Shown piece after piece: positions 16,260 through 25,284 of a stretch of 64,000 nt of DNA. The stretch's first letter is position 1; each line of letters opens with the position of its first letter. The notes under the pieces are model-generated. The model saw only the letters and a list, made by a program, of their open reading frames with translations, was not told where the DNA came from and searched no databases. The DNA is from Paenibacillus mellifer. Lineage in GTDB: Bacteria; Bacillota; Bacilli; Paenibacillales; Paenibacillaceae. The stretch is from contig NZ_JALPRK010000012.1 of assembly GCF_023195895.1 (NCBI RefSeq), positions 92,387-156,386 of the forward strand. Reading direction: 5' to 3'. The position numbers and the translations under genes were made by a program.

Positions 16260-16946
16260 TTACGATTCATCCGCGTTATCCCGAATCATCGCGGTTTGAA
16301 GGTCCACGTTCTTCAGTTCTGTGACGATGCCTTCTGTCACCTGCACCTGAAGCGTCTCGTCGTCCTTCATAAAGCGAAAAATCCCATGATTGAAGTCGGT
16401 ATCGGCTTCTTTAAAGAATATACCTTCATACAAGGTATCTTTATGGTGGTTGAAGCTTAGGTTATAACGATCCCCATCTTTGATCAAATAAGCGCGAATT
16501 CCCTTTTCATAAATTCCCTCTTCATCCCGGATATAACGGGCGACCGAAATGATATGCAGGTCGACGAAAGGGATCTCCCGGACCAAAGCATTAATGATGG
16601 ATCCCTTCGTGATTTGTTCCCAACGGCTATGGGCGGTTTGCCCTAGTATGATCTGCGTAATGTTGTTCTCCCTGGCAACTTCGGCAATGACCTTGGAGAC
16701 AGGGCGGCTCTCATTGTCCTTCATCATAAATTGGGCCGTGGCATGAGTATTCGCATACTCTTTCCACTGCTCGATATAGAAGACCTTCTCCGCATCCAGT
16801 TCATCGAAGGGCTTAGGATCAATGGTCAAAATATAGAGTGGAGCCTGCATCAGGTTAGCGATCTTGCAGCCGCGTTTGATTAGTCGTTCCCCGTTGGGAC
16901 CATAATAAACGCAAACTAAAATGCTCTCATTACACGGAGTATCCAT
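16260..16946 (-). CDS. KdpD/UspA-like universal stress domain protein
   Basis: 228 residues. The first 140 match the Usp domain found in KdpD sensor kinases: ESILVCVYYGPNGERLIKRG at the start, NNITQIILGQTAHSRWEQ and GSIINALVREIPFVDLHI. The KdpD G-x2-G-x9-G-S/T pattern of nucleotide-binding Usp domains is partly kept (GQTAHSRWEQITKGS). Residues 150-228 are an unassigned beta-rich tail (IRAYLIKDGDRYNLSFN). No membrane segment or kinase domain is present. It is divergent from the mrp operon with a 125-nt shared upstream region, which suggests a sensor role in cation homeostasis, but that is inference. Confidence 0.75.
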   Translation of the reverse strand: MDTPCNESILVCVYYGPNGERLIKRGCKIANLMQAPLYILTIDPKPFDELDAEKVFYIEQWKEYANTHATAQFMMKDNESRPVSKVIAEVARENNITQIILGQTAHSRWEQITKGSIINALVREIPFVDLHIISVARYIRDEEGIYEKGIRAYLIKDGDRYNLSFNHHKDTLYEGIFFKEADTDFNHGIFRFMKDDETLQVQVTEGIVTELKNVDLQTAMIRDNADES

Positions 16947-17071
16947 TTCGAACTTTTCACCTCAAGGCTTATAGTAGAGCTTCATGTAAACTACGTAAGA
17001 CTATAATTGATGTTCCATTCGGAGTCAAACCTTAATTACCAGGAATCATTTTCTAGTAAGGAGGAGTGCGC

Positions 17072-19483
17072 TTGGTACCATTTTATGCTTTCATTTTCCT
17101 GCCGTTCATCTTTGCCATCATCGTCCCGTTTCTATACAAGTATTTGAATCGTCAAATACATACCGGATGGTTTGTCCTGCTAGTACCTCTGTCGATCTTT
17201 ATCTATTTACTGCTATATATACCCTCCGTGGCAGCCGGGGAAACTTATAGGTATACCTTGCCGTGGATTCCGACTTTGGAGATTAACCTGACCTCCTATC
17301 TGGATGGGCTGAGTCTCTTGTTCGGCTTGCTCATCTCTGGCGTTGGAGCATTGGTGATTCTCTACTCCATCTTCTATATGTCCAAGGAGCGGGAGGCTCT
17401 TCATAACTTCTATGTTTACCTGCTTATGTTTATGGGAGCCATGCTTGGCGTTGTGTTCTCGGACCATCTGTTGGTCTTCTATGGATTCTGGGAGTTAACA
17501 AGCGTCTCTTCCTTCCTGCTGATCTCTTATTGGTATGAACGAAGAAGCTCGCGTCAAGGTGCTTTGAAGGCCATGTTGATTACCGTCTTTGGCGGGTTCG
17601 GGATGTTGGCCGGGTTCATTATGCTGATCCTGATGGCCGACACCTACAGCATCCGGGAGTTGATTGCCAATCTGGACGTCATCCAAAATCATGAATTGTT
17701 CCTTCCGGCCATGCTGTGTGTCTTGGTGGGGGCCTTTACGAAATCCGCGCAGTTCCCGTTCAGCATTTGGTTGCCGGATGCGATGGAAGCCCCAACTCCG
17801 GTGAGCAGCTACCTGCACTCCGCAACGATGGTCAAGGCGGGCATTTATTTGGTCGCACGCATGACGCCAATCTTCGGCGGCAGCTCCGTATGGTTCTGGC
17901 TGGTTGCCGGCGTGGGTCTGATTACATTGCTGTACGGTTCATTGACGGCGATAAGACAAACGGACCTTAAGGCATTATTAGCTTATTCGACGATTAGCCA
18001 GCTGGGGTTGATCATGTGCCTGCTTGGAGTGGGGTCGCTTGCGGTCTACTTTGGTCCGGGGGAGAGCGGTACGGTCTTTACGGTAGCGACCTTCGCGGCG
18101 CTCTTTCATCTATTTAATCACTCCACCTTTAAAGGAAGCTTGTTTATGGTCGTCGGCATTATTGACCATGAAACGGGCCGGCGAGATATCCGCTTCCTGG
18201 GTGGGTTAATGCAGGTGATGCCCATCACGTTCACGATCGCGTTGATCAGCGGTTTGTCGATGGCGGGGTTGCCGCCATTCAACGGTTTCTTGAGCAAAGA
18301 AATGTTTTTTGGGGCGGTGAATGAGGTATCCCAAGCCGGGATCTTCGGACTTGGCAGCATCGGTGTGGGGTTCCCGATCATCGCTTGGGTGGCCAGCATC
18401 TTTACGTTTGTATATTGTATGATCTTTATCTTCAAAACCTTTGGAGGAAGATTCCGCCCCGAAAAATTGACGCGAGAAGTGCATGAGGCACCTTTGGGGA
18501 TGCTGATATCGCCCCTCGTATTGGGCGCCCTCGTCATCCTCATCTTCTTCTTCCCTAATGTACTCGGGAAATTGATTCTCACCCCGGCTTTAACCGCGGT
18601 GTTACCGATGATGGACGTGACGCCGTACGACCTCAAAATCAGCGCGTGGCATGGGCTGAATCTGGAACTGTTGATGACGTTTAGCGTGATTATTTTCGGG
18701 TTGCTGCTCTTTAAGACCGCGAAGCGATGGATCGTGGCCCTACGAGGTTTCCCGCAGGGGTTGATGTTATCCCATTGGTTTAACCGAGGCATTGAGGGGA
18801 CGGAGAAGCTCTCTGGCTCGCTGACGAATCGGTATATGACCGGTTCGCTGAGACATTATCTGATTTATATCTTCTCGTTTTTTGTGCTTCTGCTGCTTAG
18901 TTCGCTGCTCGGGCTCTATGGCTTGCACTTTGATTTCTCGCAGGATGCGCCCATTGGGTTCTTCGAAGCGGGGCTCGTGATCGCCATGATCATCGCAGCT
19001 ATCACGGTCCTGATGGCCGGCAATCGCATTATCGCGATTGTAGCATTAGGGGCGATGGGTTATATGATTTCGATGTTTTTCGTCATCTTCAGAGCTCCGG
19101 ATCTGGCTCTGACTCAAATGGTGGTGGAGACGGTGACGACAGTCCTGTTCTTGTTGTGCTTCTATCATTTGCCGAAGCTGAAGAAGAACATCGAACGCAT
19201 ATCCTTTAAGTTGACGAATGTCATCATCTCGTTGGCGATGGGACTGACGGTCAGCCTGTTGGCCTTATCCGCAAACGGACATAAGCTGTTTGAGCCGATC
19301 ACTGCGTTTTTTGAAAATGCGTATGAGCTGGCCGGCGCTAAAAATATTGTGAACGCCATCCTGGTAGATTTCCGCGGCTTTGATACCTTGCTGGAGATCT
19401 CCGTGCTGACGATCGCCGGGCTAGGGGTCTATCTCTTGGTTCATCAGCGTGTCAAAAGGAGGGAGTCCAATGAAACCGAATGA
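17072..19483 (+). CDS. mrpA: Na+/H+ antiporter subunit MrpA
   Basis: 803 residues, at least 20 hydrophobic segments. The N-terminal two thirds are NuoL-like (proton-translocating antiporter core: HNFYVYLLMFMGAMLGVV, FTKSAQFPFSIWLPDAMEAP with conserved Lys and Glu, DLKALLAYSTISQLG). The C-terminal part is the MrpA-specific extension with MrpB/NuoJ-like helices (RAPDLALTQMVVETVTT). Start: TTG 17072 lies 7 nt after GGAGG, whereas GTG 17066 is too close to it. It is the first gene of a complete seven-subunit mrp operon for Na+ extrusion and pH homeostasis. Its last 14 nt overlap mrpB. Confidence 0.95.
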   Translation: MVPFYAFIFLPFIFAIIVPFLYKYLNRQIHTGWFVLLVPLSIFIYLLLYIPSVAAGETYRYTLPWIPTLEINLTSYLDGLSLLFGLLISGVGALVILYSIFYMSKEREALHNFYVYLLMFMGAMLGVVFSDHLLVFYGFWELTSVSSFLLISYWYERRSSRQGALKAMLITVFGGFGMLAGFIMLILMADTYSIRELIANLDVIQNHELFLPAMLCVLVGAFTKSAQFPFSIWLPDAMEAPTPVSSYLHSATMVKAGIYLVARMTPIFGGSSVWFWLVAGVGLITLLYGSLTAIRQTDLKALLAYSTISQLGLIMCLLGVGSLAVYFGPGESGTVFTVATFAALFHLFNHSTFKGSLFMVVGIIDHETGRRDIRFLGGLMQVMPITFTIALISGLSMAGLPPFNGFLSKEMFFGAVNEVSQAGIFGLGSIGVGFPIIAWVASIFTFVYCMIFIFKTFGGRFRPEKLTREVHEAPLGMLISPLVLGALVILIFFFPNVLGKLILTPALTAVLPMMDVTPYDLKISAWHGLNLELLMTFSVIIFGLLLFKTAKRWIVALRGFPQGLMLSHWFNRGIEGTEKLSGSLTNRYMTGSLRHYLIYIFSFFVLLLLSSLLGLYGLHFDFSQDAPIGFFEAGLVIAMIIAAITVLMAGNRIIAIVALGAMGYMISMFFVIFRAPDLALTQMVVETVTTVLFLLCFYHLPKLKKNIERISFKLTNVIISLAMGLTVSLLALSANGHKLFEPITAFFENAYELAGAKNIVNAILVDFRGFDTLLEISVLTIAGLGVYLLVHQRVKRRESNETE

Positions 19484-19892
19484 TGTGATCTTAAGAAGCG
19501 TAACCCGCGTCGCCGCCGTGATCATCTTGACCTTCTCCATTTATCTGTTCATGAACGGCCACCACCATCCGGGAGGCGGGTTTATCGGCGGGTTGAGCAC
19601 GGCCTCCGCCATCGTGCTGCTTTACCTTTCTTTTGGCATCGAGAAGGTCAGAGAGAACATCCGGCTGGACTTCAAGAAGCTAGCCGCCATCGGCGTGTTG
19701 ATTGCGGTGGGAACCGGAATGGCGGGAGTGGTCTTCGGCCAGCCATTCTTAACCCAGACCTTTGGCCATGTCGACCTGCCGATCTTCGGGGATACCGAAC
19801 TGGCTTCCGCCCTCATTTTTGACACGGGGGTGGCTCTGGCGGTCATCGGGACAGCGGTCAACATCATTCTAAGCATAAGTGAGGATCGATAA
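19470..19892 (+). CDS. mrpB: Na+/H+ antiporter subunit MrpB
   Basis: 140 residues, four membrane helices, with the family motif GHHHPGGGFIGGL near residues 29-41. It starts at ATG 19470 inside the end of mrpA, after AAAAGGAGGGAG, suggesting translational coupling. It is a required part of the antiporter complex in the membrane. Confidence 0.95.
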   Translation: MKPNDVILRSVTRVAAVIILTFSIYLFMNGHHHPGGGFIGGLSTASAIVLLYLSFGIEKVRENIRLDFKKLAAIGVLIAVGTGMAGVVFGQPFLTQTFGHVDLPIFGDTELASALIFDTGVALAVIGTAVNIILSISEDR

Positions 19893-19893
19893 T

Positions 19894-20232
19894 ATGGAGA
19901 CGCTCATCGTCATACTCGTCGGGATCTTAGTATCGATCGGAACCTATTTGATCCTATCGAAACAATTGCTGCGGATCGTGCTGGGAGCCTCCATCGTCAG
20001 TCATGCCGTGAATCTATTGATCATCACCTCCGGCGGCTTGAAGAAAGGGAGTGCCCCTCTTCTGGGAGAGAGAGAGGTTGGCTTTGCGGACGCGCTGCCC
20101 CAGGCTTTGATCCTAACGGCCATCGTAATCAATTTCGCCGTAACGGCACTAGTCTTGGTTTTATGTTACCGGGCCTATCAGCACTTCCGGACGGATGACA
20201 TGGAGCAGTTAAGGGGACATGAGAATGAATAA
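19894..20232 (+). CDS. mrpC: Na+/H+ antiporter subunit MrpC (NuoK-like)
   Basis: 112 residues, three membrane helices, NuoK-like: VLGASIVSHAVNLLIIT and PQALILTAIVINFAVTAL are characteristic. ATG 19894 starts one base after the mrpB stop. It overlaps mrpD by 8 nt. Confidence 0.95.
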   Translation: METLIVILVGILVSIGTYLILSKQLLRIVLGASIVSHAVNLLIITSGGLKKGSAPLLGEREVGFADALPQALILTAIVINFAVTALVLVLCYRAYQHFRTDDMEQLRGHENE

Positions 20233-21700
20233 TGGGTTGATTGCTCCGGTGGTTATTCCTCTATTAACGGGGATGCTTTTGATCATTTTTCAAAAAAACA
20301 TCAAACTGCAACGGACGCTAAGCTTGCTTGCTTTATTGGCTGTAGGTGTGATTTCCGTGTTGCTGATGGTTCAGATCAAGGAGGGCGGCATTCAGACGCT
20401 GCAATTGGGCGGTTGGGAAGCGCCGTATGGGATCAGCTTCGTCGGCGATATGTTCAGCGCCTTGCTGCTGCTCGCGACCTCGATCGTCTCGGTCTGCTGT
20501 CTCATCTATGCCTTTCCTACGATCGGCCGGAAACCGGAGAAGCTCTATTTCTATCCTTTATATCTGTTTTTGATTACCGGAGTGAACGGTTCGTTCTTAA
20601 CCGGGGACTTGTTCAATTTATATGTCTTCTTCGAGGTGTTCCTGGTTGCTTCTTATGTGATGATCACCTTGGGCGGAACGAAGCGGCAACTGCGGGAGTC
20701 GCTGAAATATATCTTCACGAATGTGATCGCATCGGCATTCTTCTTGATGGGAGTAGCCTATTTGTATTCGATCACGGGCACGCTGAATCTCGCAGACTTA
20801 TCGCTCCGGGTTGCGGAGGCAGGCCAGGATGGGTTGATCACGACGGTAGCCTTGTTGTTTCTGATTGTGTTCGCCCTCAAAGCCGGGTTGTTGCTCTTCT
20901 TCTGGCTGCCGGGGTCTTACAGCGTACCGCCCACAGCGATTGCGGCCATCTTTGCGGCGCTGCTCACGAAGGTGGGGATCTACGCCATCTTTCGGATGTT
21001 CACGCTGATCTTCTATCATGAACCGCAAATCACGCATCTGTTGATCGGGCTGATGGCAGCGGCAACAATGATTTTAGGGGGACTGGGCGCTGTCGGGTTT
21101 GGGGATATCCGAAAAATATTAACCTACAACGTGGTAATCAGCGTCGGTTTTATCATGCTGGGGCTCGTCTCTTCCACACCGGAAGGGATGGCAGGCTCGA
21201 TCTACTATCTGCTTCACGATATTCTCATTAAAGCCCTGATCTTCCTCATTGGCGGTACGGTCATCCACTTAACGGGAACCAGCCAATTGAAAGACATCAG
21301 CGGCTTGATCCGGCTTCACCCCGCATTGGGCTGGATGTTCTTGATCGCAGCACTTTCGATGGTTGGCATTCCTCCGCTGAGCGGTTTTCTCGGTAAAGTG
21401 TTTACGATTCAAGGGACCTTCGAGGCCGGGTATTACGGGTTTGGGGCCATAGGGCTTGCGGCCAGCTTGTTTATCCTATTTTCCATGATCAAATTGTTTA
21501 TGAACGTATTCTGGGGAGAGACGGTCCTGTGTGAGGACGAGGAGAAGGGATCGATGAAGGGGCTCTTGCTTCCGATCGCGCTACTCACCTTCGCCAGCCT
21601 TGCCTTGGGGATTGGGGCGGAAGGAATTGCCCCGTATGTTGCCCAAGCGGCAGAAGAATTGCTCGATCCAAATCGGTACATCCAAGCCGTAATGAAATAG
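20225..21700 (+). CDS. mrpD: Na+/H+ antiporter subunit MrpD (NuoN/NuoM-like)
   Basis: 491 residues, about 14 membrane helices. Antiporter core motifs are visible: NLYVFFEVFLVASYVMITLG (conserved Glu in helix 5), ALKAGLLLFFWLPGSY (conserved Lys in helix 7) and DIRKILTYNVVISVGFI. ATG 20225 is 8 nt from AAGGGG; ATG 20219 is in frame but too close. It is one of the two proton/ion-translocating subunits with MrpA. Confidence 0.95.
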   Translation: MNNGLIAPVVIPLLTGMLLIIFQKNIKLQRTLSLLALLAVGVISVLLMVQIKEGGIQTLQLGGWEAPYGISFVGDMFSALLLLATSIVSVCCLIYAFPTIGRKPEKLYFYPLYLFLITGVNGSFLTGDLFNLYVFFEVFLVASYVMITLGGTKRQLRESLKYIFTNVIASAFFLMGVAYLYSITGTLNLADLSLRVAEAGQDGLITTVALLFLIVFALKAGLLLFFWLPGSYSVPPTAIAAIFAALLTKVGIYAIFRMFTLIFYHEPQITHLLIGLMAAATMILGGLGAVGFGDIRKILTYNVVISVGFIMLGLVSSTPEGMAGSIYYLLHDILIKALIFLIGGTVIHLTGTSQLKDISGLIRLHPALGWMFLIAALSMVGIPPLSGFLGKVFTIQGTFEAGYYGFGAIGLAASLFILFSMIKLFMNVFWGETVLCEDEEKGSMKGLLLPIALLTFASLALGIGAEGIAPYVAQAAEELLDPNRYIQAVMK

Positions 21701-21718
21701 AAAAGGGGGGAGTCCGCC

Positions 21719-22198
21719 ATGCCCGTCCAAGTGCTGCTCAATATCGTTATCGCTTACCTGTGGATGTTCCTGAAGGATGACATGAGCGTCTTAAACTTTA
21801 TCAGCGGGTATATCGTGGGGTTGTTTATTTTACTCTGCATACGCCGGTTCTTTAAGAAGCCATTCTATGTCTTTACGTTGGCTGCGGTCGGTAAGTTGTT
21901 TATCATCTTCATTCATGAACTCATTACTTCATCGATGATGGTCATGAAGCATGTGCTCCGGCCGAAGGTGGACGTGAAGCCGGGGATCTTCAAGGTGGAG
22001 ACGGATTTGGAGGGGGATCTGGAGATCACACTCCTCTCGCTCCTGATCTGCCTGACGCCGGGCTCGGTCGTGATGGATATCACCCCTGATGCGAAGACGT
22101 TGTACATTCACGGGCTGAATATGCCGGAATCCAAGGAATCTGTCATCAAATCGAAATCCGTGTTCGAAAAAGCGATAAAGGATGTGACCCGAAAATGA
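21719..22198 (+). CDS. mrpE: Na+/H+ antiporter subunit MrpE
   Basis: 159 residues, two N-terminal membrane helices and a soluble domain with LSLLICLTPGSVVMDI, the conserved MrpE segment. The ribosome site is AAAAGGGGGGAG. It overlaps mrpF by ATGA (22195-22198). MrpE is needed for full activity and for assembly. Confidence 0.93.
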   Translation: MPVQVLLNIVIAYLWMFLKDDMSVLNFISGYIVGLFILLCIRRFFKKPFYVFTLAAVGKLFIIFIHELITSSMMVMKHVLRPKVDVKPGIFKVETDLEGDLEITLLSLLICLTPGSVVMDITPDAKTLYIHGLNMPESKESVIKSKSVFEKAIKDVTRK

Positions 22199-22476
22199 TC
22201 TTCAATACGATCCTAATCCTCGCCTTAGTTCTGCTGCTGGCGGCGATCTTGTTCAACTTGTACCGTGTCGTCAAGGGGCCGTCCAGTGCGGATCGGGTTC
22301 AGGCGCTGGACTCTGTGGGCATTAATTTGATCGCGAGTATTGCGGTTTATTCCGTGCTGCTGCATACCCATGCCTTCTTCGATTTGATCCTGCTGATCGG
22401 GATATTATCGTTTATCGGGACGGTCGCCTTCGCCCGGTTTATGGAAAGGGGGGCTGTCATTGAGCGCAAGCGGTGA
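22195..22476 (+). CDS. mrpF: Na+/H+ antiporter subunit MrpF
   Basis: 93 residues, three membrane helices. Family motifs: RVVKGPSSADRVQALDSVGINLI and IGTVAFARFMERG; the first is a single conserved loop. It overlaps mrpE by 4 nt and mrpG by 17 nt. Confidence 0.93.
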   Translation: MIFNTILILALVLLLAAILFNLYRVVKGPSSADRVQALDSVGINLIASIAVYSVLLHTHAFFDLILLIGILSFIGTVAFARFMERGAVIERKR

Positions 22477-22897
22477 AGTGGTTGGAGCCATCCTGATTCT
22501 CCTGGGAGCCGTCTTCAGCTTGATCAGTGCGATCGGCATTATTCGGTTACCCGATGTATACACCCGATCACACGCTGCCTCCAAGAGCTCGACCTTGGGC
22601 GTGTTGTGCGCGTTGGTCGGAACCTTATTGTATTTTCTAATTTCCGAGGGGTATTTCAGCATCCGTCTGATCCTGGGTATCTTCTTCGTGTTCCTCACCG
22701 CGCCGGTGGCGGCTCACGTGATTTGCCGGGCCGCTTATCGTCATTGTGTCCCATTGGCGGAGGGAACGGTTGAGGATGAACTCCGGGAGTATTACCAGCC
22801 GGACGAGGATTTTGAAGGCGAGGATCAAATCCAAGCGCAGGGGAATGAGACGGAGAATCCCGCGCAGGCGCCGCTTCAAATGAATCACATGAGTTAA
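22460..22897 (+). CDS. mrpG: Na+/H+ antiporter subunit MrpG, with acidic C-terminal extension
   Basis: 145 residues. The first 100 are a normal MrpG with three helices (GAVFSLISAIGIIRLPDVY, RSHAASKSSTLGV, PVAAHVICRAAY). Residues about 105-145 are an unusual Glu/Asp/Gln-rich soluble tail (DELREYYQPDEDFEGEDQ) not found in the shorter family members. TTG 22460 follows a run of six G, 6 nt away. It is the last gene of the operon; a strong terminator follows immediately. Confidence 0.92.
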   Translation: MSASGEVVGAILILLGAVFSLISAIGIIRLPDVYTRSHAASKSSTLGVLCALVGTLLYFLISEGYFSIRLILGIFFVFLTAPVAAHVICRAAYRHCVPLAEGTVEDELREYYQPDEDFEGEDQIQAQGNETENPAQAPLQMNHMS

Positions 22898-22919
22898 GCA
22901 CCCGCAAGGGTGCTTTTTT
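22898..22919 (+). terminator. Terminator of the mrp operon
   Basis: GCACCC (22898-22903), GCAA loop, GGGTGC (22908-22913), then TTTTTT. The stem begins one base after the mrpG stop. Confidence 0.9.
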
Positions 22920-23012
22920 GATCGTGTGGGATTAAGTCCCATGCCCCCTCATGTATGCCTGAATCCGATTGAGAAACCCTAAAGTTACTACATGACAAGT
23001 TGGGTGAAATTG

Positions 23013-24119
23013 ATGATGAAAGTAGCGATTATGGGAGCGGGATTATCCGGCTTGGCCTGCGCGATTACACTGGAACGAAACGGCATCGAGCCGGTCATCT
23101 TTGAGAAACGGAGCCGAGTCGGCGACCGGTTTGTGAATGCGGAGGCGCTTCTTTCTATTTTTTCGCGGCCGGGTCAGGATGTGATCGCTAAGTTTTCCGA
23201 GGAATATGGACTTTATCTTCACCCGACTGCGAGCATTGAGCAGATGACGATCCACTCCCAGCGGGAGAAGGCCGTTCTGAAGGGGCCGTTAGGTTTCCTC
23301 AATATCCGCGGGAGAGAAGAAGATTCGTTCGAAGCCCAGCTCAGCCGGCAAGTGAAATCGCCCATCCGTTTTCATTCGGAAGAAACCTATGAACAGCTGC
23401 TGGCAGACTATACCCATGTGGTCATGGCAACGGGGGATGGAGACTATGCGAAGAAAACCCACAACTTCCGAGAAGATCTCACCGTATCGTTGAAAGGGGC
23501 AACCGTTGAGGGACGCTTCGACCGCTATGCGGTGAAGGTTTGGATGGATTACGACCTAGCGCCAAAAGGGTATGGTTATCTCCTTCCCTTTTCCGAGACT
23601 GAAGCGAATGTGGTGATCGGCATCCCTGATATCCCTGAAAACCGGGGAGTGGAGCTTGAGAAGCTCTGGGAGCCTTACTACCAAAAGGTTCGAACCGAGC
23701 TGGGCCAGGAGCTTCCAGTGACCGACGAATTTCAAATCACGCATTACCCGATGGGGATGTGCAACAGGGCTCGGATCGGCAACACCTTCTATGTAGGAAA
23801 TTGCTTTGGCAGCTTGATGCCATTTCTGGGATTTGGACAATATGTGGCGCTGCTGACCGGAGTGTTCGCGGCATATGATCTATGCGGACTCGGCAATTAC
23901 GAGGAACTGACGGCGCCTTTTCGCCAAAGTTACGAGCATTCGCTGGTCCTGCGCCGGGCGATGGAGCAGCTCGACAATGCCGATTTGGATCGGATTGTCC
24001 GGGTGCTGGATGGACCTCTGGGGAACAAGCTGTATTTTGCCAAACGAATCAATCCCTTGAAAGTAGCCAGTTATTTGATGCGTCCTTATGTGAAAATTAA
24101 ACAAGGAGTAACCTCCTGA
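23013..24119 (+). CDS. FAD-dependent oxidoreductase (geranylgeranyl-reductase-like fold)
   Basis: 368 residues. The N-terminus has a Rossmann dinucleotide-binding motif (MKVAIMGAGLSGLACA, G-x-G-x-x-G, then Glu of VIFEKRSRVGD). A second FAD-contact motif appears as HVVMATGDGDY and a late NTFYVGNCFGSLMPFLGFG (FAD GD-like region). The order resembles the geranylgeranyl reductase / squalene epoxidase-like family, but no substrate can be assigned. ATG 23013 or 23016 is likely; ATG 22992 adds seven residues before the Rossmann strand and lacks a ribosome site. It is followed closely by the HNH gene, possibly co-transcribed. Confidence 0.75.
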   Translation: MMKVAIMGAGLSGLACAITLERNGIEPVIFEKRSRVGDRFVNAEALLSIFSRPGQDVIAKFSEEYGLYLHPTASIEQMTIHSQREKAVLKGPLGFLNIRGREEDSFEAQLSRQVKSPIRFHSEETYEQLLADYTHVVMATGDGDYAKKTHNFREDLTVSLKGATVEGRFDRYAVKVWMDYDLAPKGYGYLLPFSETEANVVIGIPDIPENRGVELEKLWEPYYQKVRTELGQELPVTDEFQITHYPMGMCNRARIGNTFYVGNCFGSLMPFLGFGQYVALLTGVFAAYDLCGLGNYEELTAPFRQSYEHSLVLRRAMEQLDNADLDRIVRVLDGPLGNKLYFAKRINPLKVASYLMRPYVKIKQGVTS

Positions 24120-24140
24120 TTGGAGCCTGGGAGGGATCAC

Positions 24141-24575
24141 GTGATCACCGTACTGAATCTGGATGGCCGGCAGTTAACCCCGTGCACGCTGGATCGCGCC
24201 TGGCGGGAGGTGAACCGGGAACGGGCTGTCTGGCTGGACGAGCAGACCATCCAATTGCTCTACAACCCGTTCTTGTTTCGGGAGTATCGGAAGATTGCCT
24301 TGAGACGAGATGATTACACCTGCTTATGGTGCGGTGCCCCCGCAACGACGGTAGATCATCTCATTCCCTCAAGCAAAGGCGGCTCGGATTTACCCCATAA
24401 CCTAATTGCCTCGTGCAGCGAATGTAACTCAAGACGTGGAAACCGTTCGGCGTTTAGTTATCTGAAGGAAAATAAGCAGGCGGTTCCCCATCCATTTAAA
24501 CTCCGATACCGCATCATTAGAGCGACGATGGGTCTGTTCCTTCCGTTCAAACGGAAACGAAGGCTTGAAACGTAA
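24141..24575 (+). CDS. HNH endonuclease family protein
   Basis: 144 residues. Residues about 60-110 form a canonical HNH beta-beta-alpha metal motif with structural zinc cysteines: CLWCGAPATTVDHLIPSSKG then HNLIASCSECNSRRGN. Many such small proteins in this group are stand-alone and of unknown target. GTG 24141 follows GGGAGG by 7 nt; the in-frame TTG 24120 precedes that ribosome site. It follows the FAD gene by 21 nt. There is no phage or restriction context nearby. Confidence 0.85.
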   Translation: MITVLNLDGRQLTPCTLDRAWREVNRERAVWLDEQTIQLLYNPFLFREYRKIALRRDDYTCLWCGAPATTVDHLIPSSKGGSDLPHNLIASCSECNSRRGNRSAFSYLKENKQAVPHPFKLRYRIIRATMGLFLPFKRKRRLET

Positions 24576-24579
24576 GGAA

Positions 24580-24616
24580 AAAGGCTTCAGACCGCCTTCC
24601 CGGTCCGAAGCCTTTT
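24580..24616. terminator. Bidirectional terminator between HNH and YbjN-like genes
   Basis: A long stem AAAGGCTTC-GACC / GGTC-GAAGCCTTT (24580-24593 with 24602-24614) between convergent genes, with AAAA on one side and TTTT on the other. Confidence 0.85.
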
Positions 24617-24620
24617 AGGT

Positions 24621-25031
24621 TTATGACCACTGCAATTTCATGAACTTCGGATACGTATCCGTCGCGCAATCCAATAACATGACCAGAATATCAAACAGGT
24701 CCTGCGCATCAGTTGGGAAGTGTTTGCTTAACGAGTAGGATAGATCAACACGTCCCTCGCTTAAGGTGAATTTCGAGTAGCGATACGTCATGTTCAATTC
24801 GTTAATGAGCTGGAGGGCCGCTTCTTTCTTCAACGGATTCTGAATGTTGGCGATATCATAAATCCGGAAGTCGATGCTGGATTCGTTAAAAGCGACAATC
24901 AATAACACACTCCCGCCATTCTCGATCGCTTCCCGTCTCCGAAAGAAGACAAATCCATCCTCTTCGTGGATTTCTTCCATAGAGATATTTTTTCTTTGCA
25001 GGAATTGCTTAAAATCACTCGAAGTAATCAT
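24621..25031 (-). CDS. YbjN-domain protein
   Basis: 136 residues with an alternating alpha/beta pattern resembling the YbjN / type III chaperone-like fold (FKQFLQRKNISMEEIHEEDG at the N-terminus, FVFFRR, LLIVAFNESSIDFRIYD, ALQLINELNMTYRYSKF). There are no catalytic or membrane motifs. YbjN proteins are implicated in stress responses in other bacteria but have no defined biochemical role. It is divergent from ahpCF across a 250-nt gap. The family assignment is moderate. Confidence 0.6.
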   Translation of the reverse strand: MITSSDFKQFLQRKNISMEEIHEEDGFVFFRRREAIENGGSVLLIVAFNESSIDFRIYDIANIQNPLKKEAALQLINELNMTYRYSKFTLSEGRVDLSYSLSKHFPTDAQDLFDILVMLLDCATDTYPKFMKLQWS

Positions 25032-25208
25032 TAGACCCTATCAATCCTCTCTAGTAAGCTGTGCAACCAAGATGCATTTAATCATATTCGACAAAAATCG
25101 ATAAATTTCCTTCTTTGCAAGCCGAATGTCTAATTTGTGAAACTCCTGCCCTAACGGTTATATTCCAGCATCCCGGGTATATTAATTATGAAGACTTGGT
25201 GAAGTAGA

Positions 25209-25244
25209 TTGACGTTGAGAATGGTTCGCATATAATAATTAATA
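25209..25244 (+). promoter_or_regulatory. ahpCF promoter with PerR-like box over the -10
   Basis: TTGACG (25209-25214), 16 nt, TATAAT (25231-25236): a strong sigma-A promoter 49 nt before the ahpC start. ATATAATAATTAATA at 25230-25244 matches the PerR box TTATAATNATTATAA at 12 of 15 positions and covers the -10, the expected place for peroxide-sensing repression. Confidence 0.65.
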
Positions 25245-25284
25245 TAAATAACTGCTGAAACCAAAACAAAGGAGAGTTCAAATC

